Assembly: GCF_014243445.1 (NCBI RefSeq)
Contig: NZ_JACLQD010000002.1
Location: forward strand, 496,001-560,000
From: Paragemmobacter straminiformis
Lineage (GTDB): Bacteria; Pseudomonadota; Alphaproteobacteria; Rhodobacterales; Rhodobacteraceae
Length of the DNA stretch: 64,000 nucleotides
Direction: 5' to 3'
The notes under the pieces are model-generated. The model did not search any database. It worked only from the letters and a program-made list of their open reading frames with translations, and had not been told where the DNA came from. The translations under genes were made by a program, and so were the position numbers. Each line of letters opens with the position of its first letter. Positions within the stretch are counted from its first letter, which is position 1. Below, one piece after another: positions 8,717-18,357 of this stretch.

Positions 8717-9819
8717 ACCCGGGCTACCGTTCGCCCTATCCGGTTCCGGGGGTCGTCTGGGCCTCGCTTCCGCTGCCCGCCTTGCTGATCGGGCCGGACA
8801 ACCGGATTGCCGAGGTGAACCCCGCGGGCGAGATTTTCCTCAACGCATCCAGCCGGTCGCTGATGGGGCAACCCGCCTTTGACCGCTTGTCGATCGATGC
8901 GCCGATGGACGAGGCCCTGCGGCGCGCAAGGTCGAACCAGTCGCCGCTGTTCATCAACGACGTCGATGTGACGACCGGAGAGCGCCCGCCGGTGCAATGC
9001 AACGTGCAGGTCGCCCCGATGCATGACAATGCCGAGGTGATCCTGATGATCATCTCGCCCCGCGATATCGCGGACCGTCTGGGGCGGTCGATGCATGTGA
9101 AGTCGGCGGCAAAATCGGCCATCGGCATGGCCGAGATGCTGGCGCACGAGATCAAGAACCCGCTGGCGGGGATTTCGGGGGCGGCGCAGCTTCTGGCGAT
9201 GGGGCTTTCGCCGGAAGACCGGGAACTGGCCGACCTGATCGTCGAGGAAACGCGGCGGATCGTGAAGCTGCTCGAACAGGTCGAGCAGTTCGGCAACCTG
9301 CGCCCGCCCGAGCGGCGCGCGGTGAACATCCATGACGCGCTGGATCGGGCGCGCAAATCGTCGATGGTCGGCTTTGCCGCGCATATGCATATCGTCGAGG
9401 ATTACGACCCCTCGCTGCCGCCCACCTTTGCCGATCCGGACCAGTTGATGCAGGTGTTCCTGAACCTGATCAAGAATGCCGCCGAGGCCTGCCAGAGGGC
9501 CGGCGAGGGCACGACGATCCGGCTGCGGACGTTCTATGACCTGTCGCTGCGGCTGCGGCGCAAGGATGGCACGCCCGCCGCCCTGCCGTTGCAGATCGAG
9601 ATCATCGACGACGGTCCGGGCATTCCAGCCGATCTGGCCGGCGATATCTTCGAGCCCTTCGTTTCAGGGCGCGAGAACGGCACGGGGCTTGGCCTCGCGC
9701 TGGTCTCGAAAATCATTTCAGACCACGAGGGCTGGATATCGGTGGATTCGGTGCCGGGGCGCACCGTGTTTCGCGTGTCCTTGCCGATGGTTCCCAAGAT
9801 CAAGAAGGAGCAAGGCTGA
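8713..9819 (+). CDS. ntrB: nitrogen-sensing histidine kinase NtrB
   Basis: A 368-residue soluble kinase/phosphatase. An N-terminal PAS domain (about residues 20-120) is followed by the H-box [22 protein letters not shown], the N-box [10 protein letters not shown] and the G-boxes DDGPGIP and GTGLGLAL. In relatives NtrB responds to PII protein GlnB and phosphorylates NtrC when nitrogen is scarce. It overlaps dusB by four bases and shares the base of a TGATG junction with ntrC, so the three are co-translated. Confidence 0.95.
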   Translation: MNPGYRSPYPVPGVVWASLPLPALLIGPDNRIAEVNPAGEIFLNASSRSLMGQPAFDRLSIDAPMDEALRRARSNQSPLFINDVDVTTGERPPVQCNVQVAPMHDNAEVILMIISPRDIADRLGRSMHVKSAAKSAIGMAEMLAHEIKNPLAGISGAAQLLAMGLSPEDRELADLIVEETRRIVKLLEQVEQFGNLRPPERRAVNIHDALDRARKSSMVGFAAHMHIVEDYDPSLPPTFADPDQLMQVFLNLIKNAAEACQRAGEGTTIRLRTFYDLSLRLRRKDGTPAALPLQIEIIDDGPGIPADLAGDIFEPFVSGRENGTGLGLALVSKIISDHEGWISVDSVPGRTVFRVSLPMVPKIKKEQG

Positions 9820-11183
9820 TGGATGGCACGGTTCTGGTGGCGGATGACGACCGGACGATCCGCACGGTGCTCACGCAGGCGCTGACGCGGGCGGGGTGCA
9901 AGGTGCATGCGACGAGCAGCCTGATGACGCTGATGCGCTGGGTCGAGGAAGGGAAGGGCGATCTGGTCATTTCAGACGTGATCATGCCCGATGGCAACGG
10001 GCTTGATGCCCTGCCGCGCATCGGCAAGATGCGGCCCGGTCTGCCGGTGATCGTGATTTCGGCGCAGAACACCATCATGACCGCGATCCAGGCAGCCGAG
10101 GCCGAGGCCTTCGACTATCTGCCCAAGCCCTTCGATCTGCCCGATCTGATGAAGCGTTCGGCCCGGGCGCTGGAACAGAAGCGGCGCGCGCCGGCCAAGG
10201 TGGTCGTGGCGCGCGAGGCGGGCGACGACCTGCCGCTGGTGGGGCGCACGGCCGCGATGCAGGCGCTGTATCGTCTGGTGGCGCGGGTGATGAACACCGA
10301 TCTTGCCGTGCTGATCACCGGGGAATCGGGCACGGGGAAAAGCCTGATCGGCAAGGCGATCCACGATTTCTCGGACCGGCGCAGCCAGCCTTTTGTCGTG
10401 GCGCAGGCCTCGGACCTTCAGGGGGTGGACGGGCCTTCGACGCTGATGGGCCGCGCCAAGGGCGGCAGTCTGGTGTTCGACGAGGTCGGAGATTACGACG
10501 AGGACACGCAGGCGCGGATCGTGCGGATGCTCGACATGATGGGAGAGAATGCGCCGCGGATCATGGCGACCTCGCAGACCGATCTTTCGGCGCAGATGGA
10601 GGGCGGGCGCTTCCGGCAGGACCTGTTCTACCGTCTGTCGGGCGTCACGCTGCACGTGCCCTCGCTGCGCGAGAGGGTCGACGACATACCGCTGCTGGCC
10701 GAGCATTTCCTGACCAAGGGCGAGCGCGATTTCGGCACCCTTCGGCGGCTGTCGAACGACGCGCGCGAACTGGTGCGCGCCTATAGCTGGCCCGGCAACG
10801 TGCGCCAGCTGGAAAACACCCTGCGGCGGCTGATGGTCACAAGCTCCGAGGCGGAGATCGCGCGCGGCGAGGTCGAGGCCGTGCTGGGCAGCCAGCCCGC
10901 GATGGAGCCGCTGAAAGGCGGAGGCGAGGGCGAGAAGCTGTCGGCCTCGGTCGCGCGGCACCTGAAACGCTACTTCGACCTGCATGGCGGGCAATTGCCG
11001 CCTGCGGGCGTCTACCAGCGGATCCTGCGCGAGGTGGAGATGCCCCTGATCGAGATCGCACTGGATGCCACGGCGGGAAATCAGGCGAAATGCGCCGATC
11101 TTTTGGGTATCAACCGCAATACTTTGCGCAAGAAGATCACCGACCTCGATATCCGCGTGACACGCCGCCGCAAACTGATGTAA
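9819..11183 (+). CDS. ntrC: nitrogen response regulator NtrC, Rhodobacter type
   Basis: Receiver domain with phospho-acceptor Asp53 ([11 protein letters not shown]), AAA+ domain with Walker A GESGTGKS (168-175) and Walker B LVFDEV (218-223), and a C-terminal Fis-type HTH ([21 protein letters not shown]). The segment between Walker A and B, which normally carries ESELFGHEKGAFTGA for contacting sigma-54, is shortened and reads [18 protein letters not shown]. The R. capsulatus NtrC is known to lack this motif and to work with the housekeeping RNA polymerase, so the same is likely here. Confidence 0.95.
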   Translation: MDGTVLVADDDRTIRTVLTQALTRAGCKVHATSSLMTLMRWVEEGKGDLVISDVIMPDGNGLDALPRIGKMRPGLPVIVISAQNTIMTAIQAAEAEAFDYLPKPFDLPDLMKRSARALEQKRRAPAKVVVAREAGDDLPLVGRTAAMQALYRLVARVMNTDLAVLITGESGTGKSLIGKAIHDFSDRRSQPFVVAQASDLQGVDGPSTLMGRAKGGSLVFDEVGDYDEDTQARIVRMLDMMGENAPRIMATSQTDLSAQMEGGRFRQDLFYRLSGVTLHVPSLRERVDDIPLLAEHFLTKGERDFGTLRRLSNDARELVRAYSWPGNVRQLENTLRRLMVTSSEAEIARGEVEAVLGSQPAMEPLKGGGEGEKLSASVARHLKRYFDLHGGQLPPAGVYQRILREVEMPLIEIALDATAGNQAKCADLLGINRNTLRKKITDLDIRVTRRRKLM

Positions 11184-11234
11184 AACCGCAACATCAAGCG
11201 TGTCCTGCGGGTATCACCGCGGCGCGGACACAAG

Positions 11235-13574
11235 ATGTGGCGGGTGGGGGCGCAGGTCCTACCCCGCAGGATGGGGTTGGCGGGCGTGCAGCGCACGGTA
11301 GGACGCAACACTTGGCAGCGCTTGCTGCGCTTGCGGCGGAAGCGGCAGGTGCAGAACGCCATGACCTTCGGTCTGGTCTTTCTGGGGCCTTTGCTGGCGG
11401 TCGGCACCTTTCTGGCGCTGGGGCCGCTGAACCAGTCGGGAAACTCGCCCGCGCTGCGGCTGATCCTGCTGGCGGACTTCGTTTATATCCTGCTTGTCGC
11501 GACATTGGTGATGGCGCGGGTCGTGCGCATGGTTTCGGACCGGCGCAGCCAGTCGGCGGGATCGCGGCTTCACCTGCGGCTGACGGGGGTTTTCGCGGGC
11601 GTCGCACTTGTGCCGACGGTGCTGGTCGCGGTTTTTGCCGTGGTGACGGTGAACTTCGGGCTTGAAGGGTGGTTTTCGGAACGCGTGCGGTCGGTCGTCG
11701 GCACCAGCATGTCGGCGGCGGAAGCCTACGAGGCCGAACACCGGCAGGATCTGGTCAAGGATGCCGAAAAGCTGGCGGCCGACCTGAACCTGCAAAAGCA
11801 GTCGATGTTCTTTCTGGAAGACAGCCAGATGCGCCCCTTTCTGACGCAGGCGCAGGCGACGATCCAGCGGGGGTTGAAAGAGGCCTATCTGATCGACGGC
11901 GGGGGCGAATTGCGCACCCGCGGAGAGCGGAGCTACCTGTTCGACTTCGAGAAGCCGACACAGGACGAGCTTGACCGCGCAAGGGCCGGCGAAACCGTGC
12001 TTATCCAGGATTGGGAGAACAACGAGTTCCGCGCCCTGATCCATCTGGATGCCTTTGCCGACCGCTACCTTTACATCTCGCGCACGGTGGACGGGTCGAT
12101 CCTGTCTCTGCTGGACGAAACGCGCGAGACGGTGAACCTGTATCACCAGCTTGAAAGCGAGCGCGGGCGTCTGCTGTTCGAATTCGGGCTTTTGTATCTG
12201 GGTTTCGCCCTGATCCTGATCCTTGCCGCCGTCTGGGTCGGGCTGTGGTTCGCGGAACGGCTGTCGCGGCCCGTGGGACGCCTTGCAGGGGCCGCGCTGC
12301 GGGTGGGCGAGGGCGATCTGGACGTGCAGGTCGTGGAAGAAGAGGGCGATGACGAAATCGCCACGCTGGGGCGGCTGTTCAACCAGATGACGCGCCAGTT
12401 GAAGGGGCAGCGCGATGCGCTGGTGGTCAGCCACAGCCAGACCGAACGGCGGCGGCGTCTGTTCGATTCGGTGCTGTCGAACGTGACGGCGGGGGTGATC
12501 GGGCTGGACAGCGAGGGCCGTGTCGATTTCGCCAATCGGGCGGCGGAAAAGCTGCTCGACATCAGCGACGGCACCGCCGAGGTCGCGCTTTCGCTGGCCG
12601 TGCCCGAATTCGCGCCGCTGTTCGAGCGGCTGCGCGAGGGCGGGCTTCCGGCCGCTCAGGAGGAGGTGCGGCTGGCGCGGAAGGGCAAGCTGGAAAGCCT
12701 GCTCGTGCGCATGTCGGTGCGGCGCAGCGACAGCGGGCGGCTGGAAGGCTATGTCGTCGCCTTTGACGATGTGACCGAACTTGTCAGCGCCCAGCGCATG
12801 GCGGCATGGGGCGATGTGGCGCGGCGCATCGCGCACGAGATCAAGAACCCGCTGACACCGATTGCGCTTTCGGCCGAGCGGATCAAACGCAAGTTCCGCA
12901 ATCAGGTGGCCGAGCCTGCGGACCTTGACCAATATACCGATGTGATCGTGCGCCAGACGAACGACCTGCGGCGGATCGTCGACGAATTCTCGAAATTCGC
13001 GCGCATGCCCGAACCGGACCGGCGCGAGCAGGATCTGACCGCCCTCGTACGGGATGCGGTGTTGTTGCAGGAAAGCGGGCAACCCGATGTGACGCTGCGC
13101 AAGGACCTTCCCGGGGGGCCGGTTCTGATGGACCTTGACGCGACGATGATTTCGCAAGCCCTTACAAACCTGATCAAGAACGCCGGAGAGGCGATTGAAT
13201 CCTATACGGAAAAGGGAAAACCCGTCGGGTTCGTGCCGGAAATCCGCGTCAGTTTCACCGAAGAGCCGGAAGCCGCGATCATCCGCATCATGGACAATGG
13301 CACGGGCCTGCCGCCCGACCGGACGCGGCTGTTCGAGCCCTATGTGACCACGCGCGAGAAGGGCACGGGGCTTGGCCTGCCCATCGTAAAGAAGATCATC
13401 GAGGAACATGGCGGCACGCTGGCCCTGCTGGATGCCCCCGTCTTCGAGGGGAATGACCACGCGGGCGCGATGGCCGAAATCAGGCTGCCGCGCACCCAGC
13501 GCCCGCAACGGGCGAAGAAACCTGCGGCGCAGACCGCACCCACAACAGAACATGCCACCGAGGGGGGATCATGA
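11235..13574 (+). CDS. ntrY: membrane histidine kinase NtrY
   Basis: A 779-residue sensor kinase: membrane helices at about residues 45-65, 75-95 and 115-140, a periplasmic sensing segment, a further helix near 315-337, a HAMP linker (RLSRPVGRLAGAALRVGEGD), a PAS domain, then [32 protein letters not shown] and the ATP-lid glycine motifs. Partner of NtrX in nitrogen metabolism, and in some alphaproteobacteria in redox and envelope control. Fifty bases separate it from ntrC. It ends in a charged, Ala/Pro-rich tail that overlaps the ntrX start by four bases. Confidence 0.93.
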   Translation: MWRVGAQVLPRRMGLAGVQRTVGRNTWQRLLRLRRKRQVQNAMTFGLVFLGPLLAVGTFLALGPLNQSGNSPALRLILLADFVYILLVATLVMARVVRMVSDRRSQSAGSRLHLRLTGVFAGVALVPTVLVAVFAVVTVNFGLEGWFSERVRSVVGTSMSAAEAYEAEHRQDLVKDAEKLAADLNLQKQSMFFLEDSQMRPFLTQAQATIQRGLKEAYLIDGGGELRTRGERSYLFDFEKPTQDELDRARAGETVLIQDWENNEFRALIHLDAFADRYLYISRTVDGSILSLLDETRETVNLYHQLESERGRLLFEFGLLYLGFALILILAAVWVGLWFAERLSRPVGRLAGAALRVGEGDLDVQVVEEEGDDEIATLGRLFNQMTRQLKGQRDALVVSHSQTERRRRLFDSVLSNVTAGVIGLDSEGRVDFANRAAEKLLDISDGTAEVALSLAVPEFAPLFERLREGGLPAAQEEVRLARKGKLESLLVRMSVRRSDSGRLEGYVVAFDDVTELVSAQRMAAWGDVARRIAHEIKNPLTPIALSAERIKRKFRNQVAEPADLDQYTDVIVRQTNDLRRIVDEFSKFARMPEPDRREQDLTALVRDAVLLQESGQPDVTLRKDLPGGPVLMDLDATMISQALTNLIKNAGEAIESYTEKGKPVGFVPEIRVSFTEEPEAAIIRIMDNGTGLPPDRTRLFEPYVTTREKGTGLGLPIVKKIIEEHGGTLALLDAPVFEGNDHAGAMAEIRLPRTQRPQRAKKPAAQTAPTTEHATEGGS

Positions 13575-15004
13575 GCAGCATCCTGATCGTCGACGACGAA
13601 AAAGACATTCGAGAGTTGATTGCGGACATCCTCAAGGACGAGGGGTATCTGGTCCGTCTGGCCGGAACATCCGATGACTGCATGGCCGAGATCAATGCCG
13701 AACCGCCGGCGCTGATGATCCTCGACATCTGGCTCAAGGACAGCCGGATGGACGGGATCGACATTCTGAAATCGGTCAAGCGCGACAATCCCGATGTGCC
13801 GGTGGTCATCATCTCGGGCCACGGCAATATCGAGATCGCGGTGGCCGCGATCAAGCAGGGGGCCTATGACTTCATCGAGAAGCCCTTCAACATCGACCAG
13901 CTGATGGTCGTGGTCAGCCGCGCGATGGAGACGAGCCGGCTGCGGCGCGAAAACTCGGAGCTGCGGCGCAAGGATGTGACCAGCACCGAGATGCTTGGCT
14001 CGAGCCCCGCCTTCAAGGCGTTGAAATCGCAACTCGACAAGGTGACCAAATCCAACGGCCGGGTGATGCTGACAGGCCCCGCCGGATCGGGCAAGGAGAT
14101 GGCGGCGCGCTATGTCCATGTGAATTCGAACCGCGCCTCGGCCCCGTTCGTTTCGGTGTCATCGGCCACCATCGAACCCGAGCGGATGGAAGAGGTGCTT
14201 TTCGGCCGCGAGACGCCGGAACGTGGCGTGGAAAAGGGCATGCTCGAACAGGGCCACGGCGGTGTCGTCTATTTCGACGAGGTGGCCGACATGCCGCTTG
14301 GCACGCAGTCGAAGATCTTGCGCGTGCTGACCGAGCAGCAGTTCACGCGGTCGGGCGGGACCGACAAGGTGCGGGTCGATTTGCGGGTGATCTCGTCCAC
14401 GACGCGGGACTTGCGGGCGGAAATCGCGGCGGGGAGGTTCCGGCAAGAGCTTTACGACCGGCTGAACGTGGTACCGATCGCCGTGCCGAGCCTTGAGGAG
14501 CGGCGCGAGGACATTCCGGAACTGACGCGGCATTTCGTCGACCTGTTCCACCGCAGCCAGGGCTTGCCGCTGCGGGACCTGTCGGCCGAGGCCGAGGCGA
14601 TGTTGCAGACCATGCCCTGGCCCGGAAACGTGCGGCAGTTGCGCAACGTGATCGAGCGGGTGCTGATTCTGGGGGACGGGTCTGGCCCCATCGAAGCGCG
14701 CGAATTGCCGGGGCAAGAGGCGCCCACGGGCGAGGGGAACCGTCTGGTTCTGGGGGGTGCCATGGCCACGCTGCCCCTGCGCGAGGCGCGCGAGGTGTTC
14801 GAGCGCGAATACCTGCTGACCCAGATCAACCGTTTCGGCGGCAACATCAGCCGCACCGCCAGCTTCGTCGGCATGGAACGTTCGGCCCTGCATCGCAAGC
14901 TGAAGTCGCTGGGCGTGGTCACCACGGCCAAGGCGGGCGGGCGGATGGCGCGGCTTGACGAGGATTTCGAGGGCATGGACGAGGACGAGGCCGAAGAGGC
15001 GTGA
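13571..15004 (+). CDS. ntrX: response regulator NtrX
   Basis: Receiver with Asp52 (LMILDIWLKDSRMDG), AAA+ domain with Walker A TGPAGSGKE near 168-176 and Walker B VVYFDEVAD, and a C-terminal Fis-like HTH (GGNISRTASFVGMERSALHRKL). As in NtrC of this operon, the sigma-54 loop is degenerate: VLFGRETPERGVEKGMLEQGHGG occupies the place of ELFGHEKGAFTGA. It is therefore unlikely to open sigma-54 promoters. The acidic C-terminal tail (DEDFEGMDEDEAEEA) is unusual. It is translationally coupled to ntrY. Confidence 0.93.
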   Translation: MSSILIVDDEKDIRELIADILKDEGYLVRLAGTSDDCMAEINAEPPALMILDIWLKDSRMDGIDILKSVKRDNPDVPVVIISGHGNIEIAVAAIKQGAYDFIEKPFNIDQLMVVVSRAMETSRLRRENSELRRKDVTSTEMLGSSPAFKALKSQLDKVTKSNGRVMLTGPAGSGKEMAARYVHVNSNRASAPFVSVSSATIEPERMEEVLFGRETPERGVEKGMLEQGHGGVVYFDEVADMPLGTQSKILRVLTEQQFTRSGGTDKVRVDLRVISSTTRDLRAEIAAGRFRQELYDRLNVVPIAVPSLEERREDIPELTRHFVDLFHRSQGLPLRDLSAEAEAMLQTMPWPGNVRQLRNVIERVLILGDGSGPIEARELPGQEAPTGEGNRLVLGGAMATLPLREAREVFEREYLLTQINRFGGNISRTASFVGMERSALHRKLKSLGVVTTAKAGGRMARLDEDFEGMDEDEAEEA

Positions 15005-15071
15005 CAGGCCGCGCATTGACCGGTGGGGCGCAAGCTGACAAGACAGGCTTTCGCACAGGGCGGGGACGGCC

Positions 15072-16448
15072 ATGAAGGTAATCATCTGCGGCGCGGGACA
15101 GGTCGGCTGGCAGATCGCGCGCCAGCTTTCGGGCGAGAAGAACGATGTGACGCTGGTCGACGTGAACGCCGATCTGGTGCGCCGCGCCTCGGACACGCTT
15201 GATGTTCAGGGCGTGGTGGGATTTGCGAGCTACCCCGACGTGCTTGAACGGGCCGGCGCGCGCGATGCAGACATGATCATCGCCGCCACCCATTCCGACG
15301 AAGTGAACATGGTGGCCTGTCAGGTGGCCCATTCGATCTTTTCGGTGCCGCGCAAGATCGCGCGGCTGAGGGCGCAAAGCTACCTCGACGCGATCTATTC
15401 CGATCTTTACCGCCGCGACCATCTGCCCATCGACGTGGTGATCAGCCCCGAGCGCGAGGTTGCGGAAGCCGCGTTGCAGCGGCTGGCCGCGCCCGCAACC
15501 TTTGATACGGAAAGCTTCATGCTCGGGCGGGCCCAGCTTTTGGGGATACAGCTGGGCGAGGATTGTCCGGTGCTGAACACGCCGCTGCGGCAGTTGAACG
15601 AGCTGTTCCCTTCGCTGCGGGCCATCGTCGTGGGTGTGCGGCGCGAGGGGCGGCTGTTCGCGCCGGAACCGGGGGACCAGCTTTTCGCCTCGGACCAGAT
15701 CTACGCCTTCGTGCATTCCGAGGATGTGAACCGCGCGCTCGAGATATTCGGCAAGCAGAACAAGAAGCAGGAGCGCATCGTCATCATCGGCGGTGGCAAT
15801 GTCGGGCTGGGTGTGGCGCGGGCGCTCGAGGCGCGGACCGACCGTGTGCGCGCCAAGATCATCGAGAAGAACCGCGCGGTGGCCGAGCGGGCGGCAGACG
15901 GGCTTGAGCGGACCATCGTGCTGAACGGCGACGGGATGGACATGGATATCCTGATGGAGGCCGCCATCGACCGCGCCGATGCCGTGCTGGCCGTGACCGA
16001 TGACGACAAGACCAACATTCTGGCCGCCGTGCGCGCCAAGCAGGCGGGCTGCAAGATGTCCATCGCTTTGGTCAACGACCCGACGCTTGCGCCGCTGATG
16101 GGGCCTCTCGACATTGATGCCTATATCAACCCGCGGGCGACCACCGTCTCCTCGATCCTGCGCCATATCCGGCACGGCAAGGTGCGGGCGATCTATTCGC
16201 TGGGCGACAGCGAGGCCGAGATGATCGAGGCGCAGGTTCTGTCCACATCGCCGCTTGCGGGCAAGCTGGTGCGCGATGTCGAGTTTCCCGAAGGCGTGCT
16301 GGTCGGCGCGCTGATGAAGGGCGACAAGGTGGTGAAACCCACGGGCGATCTGCGGATCGAGGCGGGCGATGTTATCGCGCTGTTCACCATGGCGGCGGAT
16401 GTGCGCGAGGTGGAGCGCCTGCTGCAAGTTTCGATCGATTTCTTCTGA
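15072..16448 (+). CDS. trkA: Trk potassium uptake regulator TrkA
   Basis: A 458-residue cytoplasmic subunit with two tandem RCK modules. Each begins with a Rossmann nucleotide-binding motif: IICGAGQVGWQIARQL at the start and VIIGGGNVGLGVARALE near residue 236, each followed by a TrkA-C domain. TrkA binds NAD(H)/ATP and gates the membrane channel TrkH encoded next; the two genes overlap at a TGATG. Its location after ntrX is typical of Rhodobacter relatives. Confidence 0.95.
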   Translation: MKVIICGAGQVGWQIARQLSGEKNDVTLVDVNADLVRRASDTLDVQGVVGFASYPDVLERAGARDADMIIAATHSDEVNMVACQVAHSIFSVPRKIARLRAQSYLDAIYSDLYRRDHLPIDVVISPEREVAEAALQRLAAPATFDTESFMLGRAQLLGIQLGEDCPVLNTPLRQLNELFPSLRAIVVGVRREGRLFAPEPGDQLFASDQIYAFVHSEDVNRALEIFGKQNKKQERIVIIGGGNVGLGVARALEARTDRVRAKIIEKNRAVAERAADGLERTIVLNGDGMDMDILMEAAIDRADAVLAVTDDDKTNILAAVRAKQAGCKMSIALVNDPTLAPLMGPLDIDAYINPRATTVSSILRHIRHGKVRAIYSLGDSEAEMIEAQVLSTSPLAGKLVRDVEFPEGVLVGALMKGDKVVKPTGDLRIEAGDVIALFTMAADVREVERLLQVSIDFF

Positions 16449-17959
16449 TGCTGCGGCGTTTGCTCGACCTGCCGCTTCTGGTGCTGATGACCGGCATCAC
16501 GGCGCTGTCGATGTGGTTGCCCGCGTCATATGCCGTGATCCACTCTGATTACCGTACCGCGCGGGCGTTCTTTTATTCCGGCGTGATCGTGCTGGTGCTG
16601 ACGGGACTGATCGCCATCGCCACGGCGAACCGCAGGCCGCGCAATCCGGTGCGGGCAAGTCTGGCGGCGCTGGTGCTGGCCTATCTGGTGCTGCCGCTGG
16701 TGATGGCCCTGCCGCTGCACGAGGCGGTGCGCGACACGCGGTTTCTGAACGCGTGGTTCGAGATGGTGTCCTCGTTCACCACGACGGGGGCGACGCTCTA
16801 CGAACCGGCGCGCCTGCCCGATGCGGTGCATCTGTGGCGGGCGCAGGTGGGCTGGATGGGCGGGTTCTTCATTCTGGTGGCAGGTATCGCGATACTGGCC
16901 CCGATGAACCTTGGCGGGGTCGAGGTGGTGTCGGGCCGCGTTCCGGGGCGCAGCGCCGAGGGGCTGAGCCAGATCACCCATACCGCGACCCCGGCGCGGC
17001 GCATGGCCTTGCAGGCGGTGGCGGTGCTGCCGGCCTATCTGGGATTGACGCTTGTGCTGTGGGCCGTGCTGGCTATGGCCGGAGACCGCAGCCTTGTGGC
17101 CTTCAGCCATGCGATGTCGACGGTTTCGACAAGCGGCATCACGCCCTTGGGCGACATGACGGCGGGGCCATCGGGCATTTACGGCGAGCTTGCGATTTTC
17201 GTCGTTCTGGTGGCGGCCCTGTCGCGGCGGGCTTGGCCCGGGGCGGCGCTGTACCAGCGCGGCACGCCCCTGTGGCAAGACCCCGAGTTGCGTCTGGGTC
17301 TGGGCATCGTGGCTGTCCTGCCGGTGCTGCTGTTCCTGCGCCACTGGATCGCCACGGCGGGCGAGAGGGGCGGGATCGGCGATGCGCTTCATGCCCTGTG
17401 GGGCGGAGCCTTTACGACCCTGTCCTTTCTGACCACGACGGGTTTCGTATCGGCCGACTGGCGCGCGGCGACGGGGTGGTCGGGTCTGGGCACGCCCGGT
17501 CTGGTCATGGCGGGGCTGGCGATTTTCGGCGGCGGAATCGCCACGACGGCGGGCGGGGTAAAGCTGTTGCGCGTCTATGCCCTGTTCCGGCACGGCCAGC
17601 GCGAGATGGAGCGTCTCGTGCATCCGAGTTCGGTCGGCGGGTCGGGCGCCTCGATGCGGCGCTTGCGGCGCGAGGGGGCCTATCTCGCCTGGATCTTCTT
17701 CATCCTTTTTGCCTGTGCCATCGGCGTGGCCACGGCGGCGCTGACCCTTGTCGGGGTAGAGTTCGAACCCGCAATGATCTTTGCCGTGGCGGCGCTCACC
17801 TCGACCGGGCCGTTGCCGTCGATCGCGGCAAGCGAACCGCTGGTTTACGCAAGCCTTGGCGCCGAAGCAAAGGTGCTGCTTGCGGCCGTCATGGTGCTGG
17901 GGCGGGTCGAGCTTTTGGCGATTCTGGTTCTGCTTGCGCCGGACGGATGGCGGCGCTGA
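16448..17959 (+). CDS. trkH: potassium channel/transporter TrkH
   Basis: A 503-residue polytopic inner-membrane protein of the TrkH/KtrB superfamily. Four selectivity-filter repeats can be seen: SFTTTGATLYEP, STVSTSGITPLGD, SFLTTTGFVSADW and ALTSTGPLPSI, the last being the usual degenerate copy. Membrane helices flank each. It forms the K+ pore regulated by TrkA. Translation is coupled to trkA. Confidence 0.93.
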   Translation: MLRRLLDLPLLVLMTGITALSMWLPASYAVIHSDYRTARAFFYSGVIVLVLTGLIAIATANRRPRNPVRASLAALVLAYLVLPLVMALPLHEAVRDTRFLNAWFEMVSSFTTTGATLYEPARLPDAVHLWRAQVGWMGGFFILVAGIAILAPMNLGGVEVVSGRVPGRSAEGLSQITHTATPARRMALQAVAVLPAYLGLTLVLWAVLAMAGDRSLVAFSHAMSTVSTSGITPLGDMTAGPSGIYGELAIFVVLVAALSRRAWPGAALYQRGTPLWQDPELRLGLGIVAVLPVLLFLRHWIATAGERGGIGDALHALWGGAFTTLSFLTTTGFVSADWRAATGWSGLGTPGLVMAGLAIFGGGIATTAGGVKLLRVYALFRHGQREMERLVHPSSVGGSGASMRRLRREGAYLAWIFFILFACAIGVATAALTLVGVEFEPAMIFAVAALTSTGPLPSIAASEPLVYASLGAEAKVLLAAVMVLGRVELLAILVLLAPDGWRR

Positions 17960-18115
17960 ACCGCTTTGTTCAGCACAAAGTTGCAAAATGGTATTTCACG
18001 CTGGAAACTCCACGCAACCCGTTACATACTTGGAAAATCGGGCTGCTAACCTGAACGAGGGATCAGGGACGCCCGCATATGCGCGACAAGACCAAGAAAA
18101 AAGGCAAAGACAAAA

Positions 18116-18349
18116 ATGGCCGGCGACAAACAAAATTTGCAGGACGCGTTTCTTAACCATGTTCGGAAAGCCAAGGTTCCGGTGACCATCTTCCTGATCA
18201 ACGGGGTGAAGTTGCAGGGCGTGATCACTTGGTTCGACAATTTCTGCGTCCTTCTGCGCCGCGACGGGCAATCGCAACTTGTCTACAAACATGCGATTTC
18301 GACCATCATGCCGGGCGCGCCTATCAACCTTTATGAAGGCGAAGACTGA
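18116..18349 (+). CDS. hfq: RNA chaperone Hfq
   Basis: At 77 residues this is a compact alphaproteobacterial Hfq. The Sm1 motif [20 protein letters not shown] and the Sm2 motif YKHAISTI are intact, and the N-terminal [10 protein letters not shown] forms the proximal-face helix with the conserved Gln. It lacks the long flexible C-tail of E. coli Hfq. It assists sRNA-mRNA pairing. A 156-base gap before it should hold its own promoter; hflX follows after 8 bases. Confidence 0.97.
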   Translation: MAGDKQNLQDAFLNHVRKAKVPVTIFLINGVKLQGVITWFDNFCVLLRRDGQSQLVYKHAISTIMPGAPINLYEGED

Positions 18350-18357
18350 TTTCCGAC

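Noticed and set aside
11259-13553. 764-residue open frame antisense to ntrY
   Set aside because: It is a shadow of the sensor kinase gene, without motifs or a good ribosome site.
17962-17982. trkH terminator at CTTTGT-tcagc-ACAAAG
   Set aside because: The stem is only 6 bp with no T-run, too weak to call.
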